A stretch of DNA of 64,000 bases, from assembly GCF_018274385.1 (NCBI RefSeq), contig NZ_JAAFYZ010000012.1, forward strand, positions 29,746 to 93,745, written 5' to 3'. The first letter of the stretch is position 1. Every line of letters starts with the position of its first letter. Shown here piece by piece: positions 24,944 through 35,832 of this stretch. The position numbers were made by a program, and so were the translations under genes. Origin of the DNA: Catenulispora pinistramenti. Lineage in GTDB: Bacteria > Actinomycetota > Actinomycetes > Streptomycetales > Catenulisporaceae. The notes under the pieces are model-generated. The model was not told the DNA's origin. It saw only the letters and a program-made list of their open reading frames with translations, and made no database searches.

Positions 24944-27748
24944 ATGGAGTGGTCGGCGGCGCTGGCACGTCGGCTGCGGTCGGGGGCGACCTCTTACCTC
25001 GCCGTGGCGTTCGGGGCAGCCGTGTTGCTGTATGGCACGGTGCTGGCGGGTAGTCGTATCTACCCGTTCGGATCGAAATCGATCCTGATGTACGACATGG
25101 GCAACCAGTACTCGGTGTTCCATGCGTACTACCAGCAGGTGCTGCACGGCCACGCCTCGTTGTTGTTCACCTGGCGCAGCGACCTCGGGCTGAACTTCCT
25201 GCCGCTGTTCGCGTACTACCTGGCCAGCCCGTTCAGCTTGCTGGTGGCCTTCTTCCCGGAGCAGTACATACCGGAGGCGATGGTCCTCATCATCCTGCTC
25301 AAGGTGGGGACCGGGGCTTCGGCGATGGCGTGCTACCTGCACCGGATGACGCCCAGCGGGAGTCGGCGGCTGGCCGCCGGGTTCGCGGTGCCGTACGCGG
25401 TGAGCGCGTGGACCGTGTCGTACTCGTTCAACATCATGTGGCTCGACGCGCTGTATCTGCTGCCGTTGCTGATGATCGCCTCGGAGTCGTTGCTGCGGCG
25501 GGGGCGGGTGTTCCCGCTGGCGGCGCTGGCCGGTGCGGCGGCGCTGATCAACTACTACATGTTCGGCATCATGGTGCCGTTCCTCGCGTGCTACCTGGCG
25601 ATTCGCTATGTGGGCGGCGACCGGGTGGTCCGGCGGACCGGGGCCGGGCGGTTCGCGGTCAAGTGCGGGGCGGCGCTCGGGGTCGGGATCGCGATCGCCG
25701 GCGTGCTGTTGTTGCCGACCTACTACGGGCTGGTCAACGGGCGGACGAATGTGCTGGGGCAGGACCCGATACCGGTGCCGCTGCCGTGGTCGACGCAGGC
25801 CGCGCGGTTGTTCGGCGGGACCTTCGACTGGTTCCAGGGCAGTCCCAACCTGGCGGCCGGGACGGCGGTCCTGGTGGCCGCCTCGCTCTTCCCGTTCCTG
25901 CGCCGAATACCGAGGCGGGAGCGGCTCGGCTTCGTGGCGTTGGCCGCGCTGTTGATGGCCGCCTCCCAGAACCAGATCGTCTACCTGCTCTTCCACGACG
26001 GTGAGCGGCCCAACGCCTTCCCGTTCCGTTACGGCTTCATGGTCGCCGCGCTGTTGGTGATGCTCGGCTATCGGTCGGTGACCGAACTGCGCCAGACCGA
26101 GGCCGCCACCGCGGGACGCCTGTTGTTCCGGGTGACGGTGTTCTGGCTCGGGGCGCTGATCGTGGTGGTGCACTTCGAGCGCAGTCTGATGACGCCGTAT
26201 CTGGCCGGTACCGCGGCGCTGGGCCTGGTGCTCGGCGCGGTCGGCATCGGGTTGGCCACCGGACTGCGGCGGGTGCCGCGCCGGGTCATGGCCCGGGCGA
26301 CCGCGTTGCTGGCCGTCATCATGGTGGTGGACTGCGGGGTGGCCGCCGCGGAGGAGTCCTCGGGGATGCAGTATCCGGGGCGCGGGACGTGGAACGTCCA
26401 TCCGACGCCCGACTGGAACACCGCGATGAAGTCCACGGCCCCGCCGTCCGGGCAGTTCTTCCGTTCCGACGGCCTCTACGTCAACTTCCTGAACGGTCTG
26501 GAGCGGTCGCAGAACGAGTCACTGCGCGACGGCAACTTCGCCCAGAACCACTTCAGCTCGCTGAGCAGCGGCATGCTCCACGACGCCGAGTTCGACCTGG
26601 GCTTCACCGAGCACATCTACCGGGTCTGGGCCGACCACACCGGCTCCACCCTGCTCACCGACGCGCTGCTGGACTTCAAGTACCTGGTCACCACCTCGCC
26701 GGGGCTGGACCGCGCCGACACGCAGCTGGTCCACAGCTGGCCCACCGCCGACGTCTACGAGAACACCGCGACGCTGCCGGTCGGCTTCCTGGCGCCGGCC
26801 ACGATGCCGCGCGAGCTGAACCACGACGACCCGTTCACCGCGCAGGAGCAGCTGTTCGACATGCCGGGGGCGTTCGCCGACCCGTGCCAGCCGGTCCCGA
26901 CGGTCACCGGGGCGACCCAGGACGTCTCGCCGACCGGCGAGCTGATGTACACCAAGCGGCAGGGGCAGCAGAAGGTCACGGTCACCTGGCACTGCCACGC
27001 CACCGACGCCCAGGAGCTGTACGTCTGGTCCAAGCGGATGCCGTGGGCCGGGCAGTATCCGGGCTCCGGGATCTTCAACCTCCAGGTCGACGGCGGCAAG
27101 CCGGTCGACTACCCCAACGTCTACGACAACGGGATCCACGACCTGGGCACCCGCGCCGACACCGACTTCACGGTGACGCTGACCACCAAGCTGGGCCTGT
27201 TCACGGTGCCCGAGCACTTCGTCCGCGGGCTGGACGTGGCGCAGGTGAACGCGAAGGTCGCCGAGCTGGCCCAGCACGGGCTCTACGACGTGCACACCAC
27301 GGACACCTCGCTGTCCGGCAGCATCGACGCCGACCGGGCCGGGACGGTGTTCATGTCGGTGCCGGCCATCAAGGGCTGGGGCGATGTGAAGGTGGACGGC
27401 AAGCCGGTGTCGGCGACCATCCTCGCCTCGGCGTTCCTCGGGATCCCGGTGCCCGCCGGGCATCACACGATCACCATGTCGTTCAGCCCGCCCGGTCTGC
27501 ACATGGGCATGGGGCTGACGGCGGTCGGCCTGGTGATGCTGTTCGGGCTCTACAAACGCGATCAGCGCGGACGCGAGCGCGGCGCTCCGCCCGGGGGCAG
27601 GGTCAGGGCACTGATACAGCGGGTCGACGTCCACCGGACGGCGCCGGTGTCCGGTGTCCCGTCGCCCCGTTTCGTGCCGCCTCAAGAGGATCCTGTGGAG
27701 CCGGTGCCGGTGGCCATCGCCGACGAGACCGAGGAGGTGCAGGCGTGA
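24944..27748 (+). CDS. YfhO-like multi-pass membrane protein
   Basis: About 934 aa. The N-terminal two thirds hold some 12-13 helices, with the typical YfhO loops: IYPFGSKSILMYDMGNQYSVF near the start, SFNIMWLDALYLLPLL, ALINYYMFGIM and RYGFMVAALLVMLGY. A large extracytoplasmic part and a last helix follow. YfhO proteins are GT-C-like and in Bacillus and Listeria help glycosylate teichoic acids, using a lipid-linked sugar. ATG 24944 was chosen; GTG 24911 and GTG 24926 are in frame and no ribosome site decides. It overlaps the next gene by GTGA. Confidence 0.82.
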   Translation: MEWSAALARRLRSGATSYLAVAFGAAVLLYGTVLAGSRIYPFGSKSILMYDMGNQYSVFHAYYQQVLHGHASLLFTWRSDLGLNFLPLFAYYLASPFSLLVAFFPEQYIPEAMVLIILLKVGTGASAMACYLHRMTPSGSRRLAAGFAVPYAVSAWTVSYSFNIMWLDALYLLPLLMIASESLLRRGRVFPLAALAGAAALINYYMFGIMVPFLACYLAIRYVGGDRVVRRTGAGRFAVKCGAALGVGIAIAGVLLLPTYYGLVNGRTNVLGQDPIPVPLPWSTQAARLFGGTFDWFQGSPNLAAGTAVLVAASLFPFLRRIPRRERLGFVALAALLMAASQNQIVYLLFHDGERPNAFPFRYGFMVAALLVMLGYRSVTELRQTEAATAGRLLFRVTVFWLGALIVVVHFERSLMTPYLAGTAALGLVLGAVGIGLATGLRRVPRRVMARATALLAVIMVVDCGVAAAEESSGMQYPGRGTWNVHPTPDWNTAMKSTAPPSGQFFRSDGLYVNFLNGLERSQNESLRDGNFAQNHFSSLSSGMLHDAEFDLGFTEHIYRVWADHTGSTLLTDALLDFKYLVTTSPGLDRADTQLVHSWPTADVYENTATLPVGFLAPATMPRELNHDDPFTAQEQLFDMPGAFADPCQPVPTVTGATQDVSPTGELMYTKRQGQQKVTVTWHCHATDAQELYVWSKRMPWAGQYPGSGIFNLQVDGGKPVDYPNVYDNGIHDLGTRADTDFTVTLTTKLGLFTVPEHFVRGLDVAQVNAKVAELAQHGLYDVHTTDTSLSGSIDADRAGTVFMSVPAIKGWGDVKVDGKPVSATILASAFLGIPVPAGHHTITMSFSPPGLHMGMGLTAVGLVMLFGLYKRDQRGRERGAPPGGRVRALIQRVDVHRTAPVSGVPSPRFVPPQEDPVEPVPVAIADETEEVQA

Positions 27749-29421
27749 GCAGCGTGGCCGAGACGTCGGCACCGGCCGCCGCGACGGCGCCATCGACGCT
27801 GGGCGAGCGGGCCGAGCGGTGGGCGCTGGACCTGCCCGGCCGGATCAGGGCCCTGCCTTACTTCGCGCCGCTCGCGGTGGTGGCGGTGACGTTCCTGGTG
27901 AACGTCGGCATCGTCCTGGTGATGTGGGGCCGGCTCGGCTACGGCGCCTTCGACCTGACGATCTTCGACCAGGCGGTCCGCAACTACTCGCAGTTCCACC
28001 TGCCGTACGTCCCGGTGAAGGGCGCCTACGCCGGCACCGGCGTGGACTTCCTCCAGCTCGGCGACCACTTCTCGCCGATCAACGCGGTGGCCGCGCCGCT
28101 GTACTGGATCTGGTCCGACGTCCGGATGCTGCTGTTCCTCCAGGCGGCGCTGTACGCGGCGGCGGCCGGGGTGATCTGGGCCTACGCCAAGGACGCGCTG
28201 GGCCGCACCAGCGCGAACTTCGTCGGCGTCGCCTTCGGCCTGTCCTGGGGCATCCAGGAGGCCACGCTGGTCGGCTACCACGAACTGGACTGGGCCGTCC
28301 TGATCGTCCCGCTGGCCCTGCGCCGGCTCCAGCTGGGCAAGCCGCGCCAGGCGCTGGCCATCGCGTGCGTCCTGTTCCTCGTCAAGGAGGAGATGGGCCT
28401 GGTCGTCGCGGTCTTCGGCCTGCTGCTGTGGCTGCGCGGCGAGCGCAGGCTGGCGGTGGTCGCCGCGGTGAGCGGGGTGATCTGGTCGGCGATCGCGATC
28501 ACCGTGCTGGTGCCGAAGATCGGCGGGATGCACAACCAGTACTGGAGCTACAACTCGCTGGGCAAGAACCCGAAGCAGGCCGGGCTGCACGTCCTGGAGC
28601 ACCCGCTGTCGACGCTGCACCTGCTGGTGTCCAACAGCGACAAACAGGACCTGCTGATCTGGCTGCTCGCGGTCTCGGCCGGGGCGTGTCTGCTCTCGCC
28701 GATCACGTTGCTCGTCGTGCCGCCGCTGTTGCTGCGGATGCTGTCGGACACCGCGACGTACTCGGAGCCGAAGTACCACTACAACGCGCCGCTGATGGGG
28801 ATCCTGCTGCTGGCCGGCGTTGAGGGCGTCGCGAAGGTCATGCGGTGGCTGGACCGGGTGGAGGCCGTCGGCGCGATCGACGGGGGGCTTGAGGTGGAGC
28901 CCGCGGAGCCCGCGGAGCCCGCGGAGCCCGCAGGATCGCCGGAGTCGGCGGAACCGAAGCAGCCCGGCGAGCTCTCGAAGCTGTTCCTGCGGATCTGGCT
29001 GGCCGCGATCACCGCGGTGCTGGTGATCGGCATCCAGTACCACGGCTACGACACCCTGACCGCCACCAGCTCCCCGGCCGAGAACGCGTTCCGGGCCGCC
29101 GCGAAGACCGCCGTGGCGATGATCCCGGAGAACGCGACGGTCGAGTCGGAGAGCGCGATCGCGGTCCCGCTGAGCGCGCGGACCAGGAACCTGGTCCTGG
29201 CCGAGCCGGGCAAGCCGCACGGCTCGCGCTGGGTGGTGCTGGGCAAGGCCTCGCCGATCGACTGGCCGTGGGTGAGCGGGTCCCAGGTGGAGAAGGCCCG
29301 CCGGTGGTACCTGGCGCACGGCTACGTGACCCGGTTCAGCCGCGACGGCGTCTACGTGCTTTACCGCACCGGTCCGGTGCCGGCCGGGATCGACAACGTG
29401 TGGGGCCAGCGGCCGCAGTGA
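27745..29421 (+). CDS. DUF2079 multi-pass membrane protein
   Basis: 558 aa from GTG 27745, coupled to the YfhO-like gene; GAGGAGGT precedes it. DUF2079 features are the first periplasmic loop GYGAFDLTIFDQAVRNYSQF with conserved Asp, the 'LGDHFSPI' motif, then 'EATLVGYHELDW' and FLVKEEMG. It has about ten helices and a soluble C-terminal domain. The family is GT-C-related and its substrates are unknown. A cytoplasmic Pro-Ala-Glu repeat lies between helices. With YfhO and the opposite-strand AftB/PIG-L pair it forms a glycan-modification neighbourhood; the link is inferred. Confidence 0.82.
   Translation: MSSVAETSAPAAATAPSTLGERAERWALDLPGRIRALPYFAPLAVVAVTFLVNVGIVLVMWGRLGYGAFDLTIFDQAVRNYSQFHLPYVPVKGAYAGTGVDFLQLGDHFSPINAVAAPLYWIWSDVRMLLFLQAALYAAAAGVIWAYAKDALGRTSANFVGVAFGLSWGIQEATLVGYHELDWAVLIVPLALRRLQLGKPRQALAIACVLFLVKEEMGLVVAVFGLLLWLRGERRLAVVAAVSGVIWSAIAITVLVPKIGGMHNQYWSYNSLGKNPKQAGLHVLEHPLSTLHLLVSNSDKQDLLIWLLAVSAGACLLSPITLLVVPPLLLRMLSDTATYSEPKYHYNAPLMGILLLAGVEGVAKVMRWLDRVEAVGAIDGGLEVEPAEPAEPAEPAGSPESAEPKQPGELSKLFLRIWLAAITAVLVIGIQYHGYDTLTATSSPAENAFRAAAKTAVAMIPENATVESESAIAVPLSARTRNLVLAEPGKPHGSRWVVLGKASPIDWPWVSGSQVEKARRWYLAHGYVTRFSRDGVYVLYRTGPVPAGIDNVWGQRPQ
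28897..28932. repeat. 9-bp tandem repeat in the DUF2079 gene
   Basis: Four copies of GAGCCCGCG (the last ending in A) encode a Glu-Pro-Ala repeat in a loop of the membrane protein. The unit keeps frame when copy number changes. Confidence 0.85.
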
Positions 29422-29464
29422 GCCGCCGGCCGTCGGCCCCGGCTCGGTCACCTGCTCAGCCGAT

Positions 29465-29695
29465 CTACTCGGCCTGGTAACTGAGCAGATCCCCGGGCTG
29501 GCAGCCGAGCTCCCGGCACAGCGCTGTCAGGGTGCTGAAACGCACGGCCTTGGCCCGGCCGTTCTTCAGCACCGACAGGTTCACCACGGTCACCCCGACC
29601 CGGTCGGCGAGCTCGGTCAGCGTCATGCCGCGCTCAGCGAGCAGCCGGTCGAGGTGGACGCCGATGGAATGGGCGTCGGCGTCGTCCGGTGGCAT
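29465..29695 (-). CDS. Small XRE/Cro-type DNA-binding protein
   Basis: 76 aa from ATG 29695, overlapping the stop of the DUF2975 gene (TGATG). A single helix-turn-helix (MTLTELADRVGVTVVNLSVLKNG) is followed by FSTLTALCRELGCQPGDLLSY, the signature of the YozG-type Cro/CI regulators. Such proteins are nearly always encoded next to a DUF2975 membrane protein. It probably binds the large palindrome upstream of its operon. Confidence 0.85.
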   Translation of the reverse strand: MPPDDADAHSIGVHLDRLLAERGMTLTELADRVGVTVVNLSVLKNGRAKAVRFSTLTALCRELGCQPGDLLSYQAE

Positions 29696-30333
29696 CAGAC
29701 GACGCCCTCCAGGTCCTCGCGCATGGCGCTGCCGACGCGCATGATGCGGGCCAGGGACAACAGGGCCAGGCCGGCGAACAGCGCGACCCATCCCGGGACC
29801 CACTGGATCTCCGACGGGCCGTCAGTCATAGTGGCCCACAGTTTACGGTTGGCGTAGACCGTGATGGTCGGGCCGAGGATGGACTCGACCGACAGGAACC
29901 AGCCGAGGACGCGCATCCGGGTTCCGATGCCGGGACTGTAGAGGCCGAACCGCTCGGCTTGCCGGAGCACCAGGTAGGTCAGCAGCACCAGGGTGAGGAG
30001 CGTGACCGCCCCGGGGAGTTGGCTGAGCGAGTACCACCAGCGCTGGACGGTGGTCGCGTTGTGGGCGCACAGCTGAATGGTGTCTGGGCTCACAGTCACC
30101 CCGGTGCGGAGCGGCATCCACGGGGACGGCTGGATCTGGGTGCCGACGTCCTTGCTGGTCGTGCAGATGTCGCCGGACTGTCCCCAGCCCAGGAAGGTGG
30201 CCTTGCCGAACAGCGCGCCGATGGCAGCCGCCGCGAACCCCAGCACCAGCAGGCTCAGCACCATCCCGTTGATGGTCGCCAGCGGTTCCAAAGGGTTCCG
30301 GACCTTCGTCCGCCTCGCCAGTACGCCCCGCAT
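29695..30333 (-). CDS. DUF2975 membrane protein
   Basis: 212 aa with four hydrophobic helices (about residues 18-42, 103-128, 140-165 and 180-200) and a short extracytoplasmic region with a Cys (ICTTSKD) and (LCAHNATT). Layout and partner gene match the DUF2975 family of unknown function. GGGGGCGG precedes ATG 30333. It is the first gene of a two-gene operon with the HTH regulator and lies just downstream of a 31-bp palindrome. Confidence 0.78.
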   Translation of the reverse strand: MRGVLARRTKVRNPLEPLATINGMVLSLLVLGFAAAAIGALFGKATFLGWGQSGDICTTSKDVGTQIQPSPWMPLRTGVTVSPDTIQLCAHNATTVQRWWYSLSQLPGAVTLLTLVLLTYLVLRQAERFGLYSPGIGTRMRVLGWFLSVESILGPTITVYANRKLWATMTDGPSEIQWVPGWVALFAGLALLSLARIMRVGSAMREDLEGVV

Positions 30334-30360
30334 GACCGCCCCCGTATCGAATGTCGATGT

Positions 30361-30391
30361 TATCGATAAACGATGGCATCGTTAATCGATA
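30361..30391. promoter_or_regulatory. 31-bp near-perfect palindromic operator
   Basis: Centred on 30376, the arms TATCGATAAACGATG and CATCGTTAATCGATA pair at 14 of 15 positions. It lies 28 bases before the DUF2975/HTH operon start and about 50 bases before the thiC promoter. It is the obvious candidate for autoregulation by the small HTH protein. Confidence 0.7.
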
Positions 30392-30441
30392 TCCGCAAGA
30401 CCCTGACAGGCTCGCCTGAGCAATCGCCACCCCGCCCGGTG

Positions 30442-32353
<1,912 letters not shown>

Positions 32354-32408
32354 GCCGAGGGGGCTGAGCCGAGGGGCTGAGCCGACAGGCAGACCAGCCC
32401 CAGAGCAA

Positions 32409-32455
32409 ACAGGGCCCGCATATACCGGAGATGATTCGATATATGCGGGCCCTGT
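32409..32455. terminator. 16-bp hairpin downstream of thiC
   Basis: ACAGGGCCCGCATATA at 32409-32424 pairs perfectly with 32440-32455, loop of 15 bases. No T-run follows, but the position right after thiC suggests a terminator or 3'-end stabilising hairpin. Confidence 0.65.
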
Positions 32456-32536
32456 GATGTGCCGACGGTGACCCACCATACACGGGTTTCGTCAGAGCGT
32501 TGCCAGACTGGCCGGAACGCCGCGACGCTGGTGCCC

Positions 32537-33070
32537 ATGGCATCCTCCCCTGCATGGACCGCGCCCGCGGTGGACCGGCGCGAGAACGTCCCCTTCGACA
32601 CCGAACGCGAGAGCCTGGACCACTTCCTGGACTGGCAGCGCGAGACGCTGCTCTGGAAGTGCGAAGGGCTGACCGGCGGGCAACTGGCTTCCCGGCCGCT
32701 GCCCACCACCGAGCTCTCGCTGGCCGGCCTGATCCGGCACATGGCCGCGGTGGAGCGCTGGTGGTTCCGCATCCACTTTCTGGGCGAGAAGTCGCTGGCG
32801 ATCCTTTACGAGACCGAGGAAGACCGCGACAGCGACTTCCACGCGGCCGACGCCGATAGTGCCGAGGCCGACTACGCGATCTACCTCGAAGAGGTCGAGC
32901 AGGTCCGGCGGGCGATCGCCGGCCACGGCCTGGACGAGATGTTCGAGAGCCGGCGCGGGCGGATGCTGACGCTGCGCTGGGTCTGTCTGCACATGATCCA
33001 GGAGTACGCGCGCCACCTCGGGCACGCCGATCTGCTGCGGGAGGCGATCGACGGGGCGACTGGGTACTGA
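32537..33070 (+). CDS. DinB/DUF664 family protein
   Basis: 177 aa from ATG 32537. A four-helix DinB-like bundle with the expected metal-binding histidines: one in LIRHMAAVERWW and two in HMIQEYARHLGHADLLREAIDGATGY, the classic DUF664 ending. Family members include mycothiol-dependent transferases and proteins of unknown function. There is no signal peptide. An upstream frame exists, but it begins within the post-thiC hairpin region and is unlikely to be used. Confidence 0.82.
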   Translation: MASSPAWTAPAVDRRENVPFDTERESLDHFLDWQRETLLWKCEGLTGGQLASRPLPTTELSLAGLIRHMAAVERWWFRIHFLGEKSLAILYETEEDRDSDFHAADADSAEADYAIYLEEVEQVRRAIAGHGLDEMFESRRGRMLTLRWVCLHMIQEYARHLGHADLLREAIDGATGY

Positions 33071-33158
33071 GCGGCGTCCGACGGGGTCTGGTGCCTGCGT
33101 GATCGCGCTGGTCCCGGTCCCGGCGTGGCCCTGAGGAGCCGCGGCTACTGTAGTCCCC

Positions 33159-33758
33159 ATGCCAAGCCCCAGGCCCGCGATCCGTTCCAGGCGCGCACGC
33201 TGTACCAGGTCCGCGACCTATGCCAGCACAGCGCTCGCCTTGGCCCTGTCCGTCATGCTCTCCGGGTGCGGCGGGGGCTCCACTCCGCCGCCGTTGTCGC
33301 CGGTGGCGTCCGGCTCGTCGAGCGGGGCCGCCGCCCCGACCGGCAGTGCCCAGGGCTTCGTGGTGCCCGGCGTGCCGGATCCGTGCGGGCTGATCTCGGC
33401 CGACCAGGTGGCCAACATCGGGCACCTGCCGGATGGTTCGAAGTCCGGCGCCATAGCGTCCACGAGCGGCGGCCGCAGCTGTGCCTACAACTCCGGGCAC
33501 CCGGACATGGTGACCATCTCGCTGACCGCGGTCACCAAGGGCGGCTTCGACGCGTTCCGGGCCACCATCCCGGCGGGCACCATCACCGATGTGCCGGGCC
33601 TGGGCGACGAGGCCTACCGCAGCAGCCAGACCCCGGGCGTGATCGACGTGTTCAAGAACGGCTTCGACCTGAACATCGCGGTGATCCACGCCGACAGCTA
33701 CGCCAGTGCCTCGGATGATGCCAAGGCACTGGCGCAGGCGGCCGTCGGCAAGGTCTGA
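33159..33758 (+). CDS. DUF3558-like lipoprotein
   Basis: 199 aa with a basic N-terminus, hydrophobic segment and lipobox LSGC (Cys around residue 37). After a Ser/Pro linker, the domain with DPCGLISADQVANI, a Cys in GRSCAYN and the strand VTISLTAVTKGGFDAF matches DUF3558/DUF2020-type lipoproteins of actinomycetes. The two Cys probably form a disulfide. Ligand and function unknown. A TACTGT just upstream may be a -10 for near-leaderless expression. Confidence 0.72.
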   Translation: MPSPRPAIRSRRARCTRSATYASTALALALSVMLSGCGGGSTPPPLSPVASGSSSGAAAPTGSAQGFVVPGVPDPCGLISADQVANIGHLPDGSKSGAIASTSGGRSCAYNSGHPDMVTISLTAVTKGGFDAFRATIPAGTITDVPGLGDEAYRSSQTPGVIDVFKNGFDLNIAVIHADSYASASDDAKALAQAAVGKV

Positions 33759-33793
33759 GCCGGCGGAAGGATCGCGGAAGGACCGAGGGCCGG

Positions 33794-34681
33794 CTAGGCC
33801 TTCTTCGACGCCGAGGGTGACGGCGATGGCGAAGCCTTGGGCGCGGCCGGCGCACCCGGCGCACCGGGCGGCGGGGGGACCGCGGGCGCGTTCTTGTCCG
33901 GCACCGGCGGCAGCCCGACCAGCGTGTTCTGGTACGCCACCACCTGCTGCCAGGCCCGGGCCTGGGCGTTGGCCGAGGCCAGGTTCGGCGGCAGCCAGAG
34001 GTCCTTCACGGTCTGGGTCGAGTAGCCCAGGGCCTTGAGGTCGCTCTGGCTCGGCATCCACATCGTGGCGCCGGGCGCCGCGCTGCCGCCGGGTACCTCG
34101 CGGAGCTGGGCGTCCATCGCGGTGTGGAACTTGGCGGCGTCCAGCCCGGAGTCGGTGTAGAGCTTGGCCTCGGCGGTCTGCTGCTGTGCGGTGGCGGTGC
34201 CGGTCTCGCTCAGGTCCGGCACGTAGCCCAGCCACGAGCCCGAGCCGGTGCTGCGCCGGGAGGCGGCGGCCGGGAACCAGTAGTCCGCGCACGGTCCCGC
34301 GCACGCCCCGTCGATCAGCAGGCTGAGCTTGCGGTCGTGGATGGTCTGGCCGATGGCCAGGCCCTGGGCCAGGTCGCCGCCGGTCACCGTGACCTGCACG
34401 GTGTTCGCGCCCGAGCCGAGCGCCGAGGCGAACTGCGCGGCGCTGTCCGGGGTCACCGTGCCGACCAGCGCGACCGTGCCGCCGTCGCGCGTCCAGTGCC
34501 CGGCCGCGTGGCCCTTGGTCACGGCGTCGGCGGTCGGCAGCGCGCCGATCTTGTAGGGATCCGGCTTGGCGGACGTGCCGGAGCAGCCGGCCAGCAGCGC
34601 GGCGGCGGCGACCGCGGTCAGGCCGAGGCCCGCGCACGCCGGGACCCCGCGGGATGTCAGGAATCTGCGCATACCGCCCAT
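33794..34681 (-). CDS. Lipoprotein with ClpP/COG3904-like domain, altered active site
   Basis: About 295 aa (ATG 34681; ATG 34672 also in frame). The signal ends in lipobox LLAGC. The domain VALVGTVTPDSAAQFASAL...VQVTVTGGDLAQGLAIGQTI resembles the COG3904 periplasmic ClpP-crotonase fold, where a Gly-Gly-x-x-x-x-G loop precedes a nucleophile Ser in an S-A-C-A motif. Here that place reads ACAGPCADYWF, with no Ser, so proteolysis is doubtful. A Pro/Ala-rich tail ends in Lys-Lys-Ala. Function unknown; the fold assignment is by pattern only. Confidence 0.6.
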   Translation of the reverse strand: MGGMRRFLTSRGVPACAGLGLTAVAAAALLAGCSGTSAKPDPYKIGALPTADAVTKGHAAGHWTRDGGTVALVGTVTPDSAAQFASALGSGANTVQVTVTGGDLAQGLAIGQTIHDRKLSLLIDGACAGPCADYWFPAAASRRSTGSGSWLGYVPDLSETGTATAQQQTAEAKLYTDSGLDAAKFHTAMDAQLREVPGGSAAPGATMWMPSQSDLKALGYSTQTVKDLWLPPNLASANAQARAWQQVVAYQNTLVGLPPVPDKNAPAVPPPPGAPGAPAAPKASPSPSPSASKKA

Positions 34682-34798
34682 ATTGGCGCCGCGCACGGCC
34701 CGGGCCGGGGAGACTCGCCGCCGCCGGGTGTACGCGTCACCGTGCCGGGGCTTCGGCCGCGGTGGGTCCGGGTCCAGCCGTCCCCGGCCGGACCCTGC

Positions 34799-35692
34799 TC
34801 AGCCCTGCGGTCGCGGCGGTATCGACGGCAGCGGGCTGATCAGGCACGGACCCCCCAGGAACGTCCCGGTGTCCATGTTCACCGCGCGCCCCTCGGCGTA
34901 GATCATCGGCCCGGTGATGTCCTCGGCCGGGATGTCGAACACCAGCGGGATCGGCGAGTGCCCGTGCACGATCTGCGAGCCGCCGTACTCGGCCAGGAAC
35001 TCCAGCGCGTTGGTGCCGTCGTCGGCGAACGAGAACCGGGCGGTCACCAGGTGCGTGAGCCGGTCCCAGGCCTCCAGGTCGGTGTACTCGCGCAGGACCG
35101 CCTGCACCGTGGCGTTCACCGTGGCGATGTCGCCGCCGAGCTCGCGGTAGGAGATGGTGTCCGAGTGGACCAGCAGGTGGTCGTCGACCAGCGCCATCGC
35201 CGGAAGCGATGCCAGCCACTGCGCGTGCTCCTCGGTCAGCGCGCGCAGGTCCTTGGGCTGGCCGCCGTTGCCGAGCCACCGCTCCTGGAACTTGTCCGCG
35301 CCCGGACCGGTCAGCCGGTAGGACGCCAGCAGCATGACCTCGTGGTTGCCGAGCAGGCAGTCGACGCGCCCGCCGTGCTCGGGGGCCTGCTTCTGCAGCC
35401 GCATCACGGTGTCGATGACGCCGATACCGTCCGGACCGCGGTCGAACAGGTCGCCGAGGAACCACAGCCAGGCCGAACCGGCGGCCCACTCGCCGTCGGC
35501 GTCGGTGATCCCGCTGCGGAACAACGAGGCCTGCAACTGCTCCGCGCAGCCGTGCACATCGCCCGTGACGTAGACCGGCCCGGCGGGCACGGGTCCGTTG
35601 ATCCCGACCGTAGCGTCGAGCGTCAGGTCCATGGTGTCGTCGATCTCCAGGGTCATGGCCAAGGGATCGCCTTCGGGCATCGGCGGCGTCAT
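34799..35692 (-). CDS. Metallophosphoesterase
   Basis: 297 aa from ATG 35692. It has all the calcineurin-like metal motifs in order: GDVHG, GDLFDRGPDG, GNHEVMLL, and the terminal HGHSP. Sequence and length place it with the PrpE/ApaH-like Ser/Thr phosphatase or dinucleotide polyphosphate hydrolase branch; the substrate is not known. TAGCCT seven bases before the ATG, with no Shine-Dalgarno, suggests leaderless expression. It is divergent from the NERD gene. Confidence 0.83.
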   Translation of the reverse strand: MTPPMPEGDPLAMTLEIDDTMDLTLDATVGINGPVPAGPVYVTGDVHGCAEQLQASLFRSGITDADGEWAAGSAWLWFLGDLFDRGPDGIGVIDTVMRLQKQAPEHGGRVDCLLGNHEVMLLASYRLTGPGADKFQERWLGNGGQPKDLRALTEEHAQWLASLPAMALVDDHLLVHSDTISYRELGGDIATVNATVQAVLREYTDLEAWDRLTHLVTARFSFADDGTNALEFLAEYGGSQIVHGHSPIPLVFDIPAEDITGPMIYAEGRAVNMDTGTFLGGPCLISPLPSIPPRPQG

Positions 35693-35832
35693 GCAGGCCA
35701 GGCTAACGACAATGTGGCTTGTAGGTACACATCGGTGGCGGCCCGGGTTTTCCAGAAAGTCGCCGTAAGTGAATAGCACTGCGCCGGGCATGCACACCGG
35801 AGTACGGTCGGTGACGAGGAGAGTGGTCTTCA

